Positions 5,616 through 5,622 of a DNA stretch of 5,622 nucleotides are shown piece after piece. Below the pieces are notes generated by a model. It worked only from the letters and a program-made list of their open reading frames with translations, was not told where the DNA came from and searched no databases. This DNA is from Streptococcaceae bacterium (GTDB lineage Bacteria; Bacillota; Bacilli; Lactobacillales; Streptococcaceae), in contig JAISYB010000004.1 of the NCBI GenBank assembly GCA_031270215.1, positions 1-5,622 on the forward strand, given 5' to 3'. The position numbers and the translations under genes were made by a program. The stretch's first letter is position 1. Every line of letters starts with the position of its first letter.

Positions 5616-5622
5616 AAAAAAG

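Noticed and set aside
1..5622. Mobile elements, CRISPR arrays, tRNA or rRNA genes
   Set aside because: No transposase or integrase motifs, no regularly spaced repeats and no tRNA- or rRNA-like conserved segments were seen on either strand.

Overview
The window looks like chromosome from a low-GC Gram-positive bacterium of the order Lactobacillales (lactic acid bacteria or streptococci). The reasons are A+T-rich intergenic DNA, strong AAGGAGG ribosome binding sites, U-tailed hairpin terminators, a Gram-positive M-box riboswitch, and RadC and metallo-beta-lactamase-fold proteins resembling those I recall from streptococci and lactococci. The genus cannot be fixed from this sequence. All supported genes lie on the + strand.

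Layout. (1) 1-519 is the 3' end of a gene for a secreted protein resembling the TasA/camelysin (SipW-dependent) group, closed by a terminator at 561-600. (2) 600-685 holds nothing I can support. (3) 686-1117 is a long regulated leader. It has an extended -10 promoter, an M-box (Mg2+) riboswitch aptamer, an intrinsic terminator whose 5' arm can instead pair with the 3' end of the aptamer, and then a 24-codon open reading frame with its own Shine-Dalgarno sequence. The start of that small frame is buried in an 11-bp hairpin. (4) 1118-3766 encodes a complete 882-aa MgtA-type P-type ATPase (Mg2+ import), ended by a long hairpin terminator. (5) 3857-4022 is a leader with several possible hairpins before radC (4023-4700). 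It is followed 59 bp later by a YhfI-like metallo-beta-lactamase-fold hydrolase (4760-5500), probably in the same transcript, with a strong terminator at 5541-5569. (6) The right edge carries a probable extended -10 promoter for a gene beyond the window.

How it works together. The M-box and MgtA form a magnesium homeostasis unit. When Mg2+ is plentiful the aptamer folds, the terminator forms and transcription stops at about 950. When Mg2+ is scarce the aptamer 3' strand is freed to act as antiterminator, and the ATPase is transcribed. The most interesting point is the small frame between the terminator and mgtA. It suggests a second, translation-based control stage after the riboswitch, similar in layout to the mgtL leader peptide of enterobacterial mgtA but in a Gram-positive M-box context. 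This is inference from sequence and needs comparison with related genomes.

The radC and metallo-hydrolase genes look like ordinary chromosomal housekeeping genes. No mobile element, CRISPR array, tRNA or rRNA was found.
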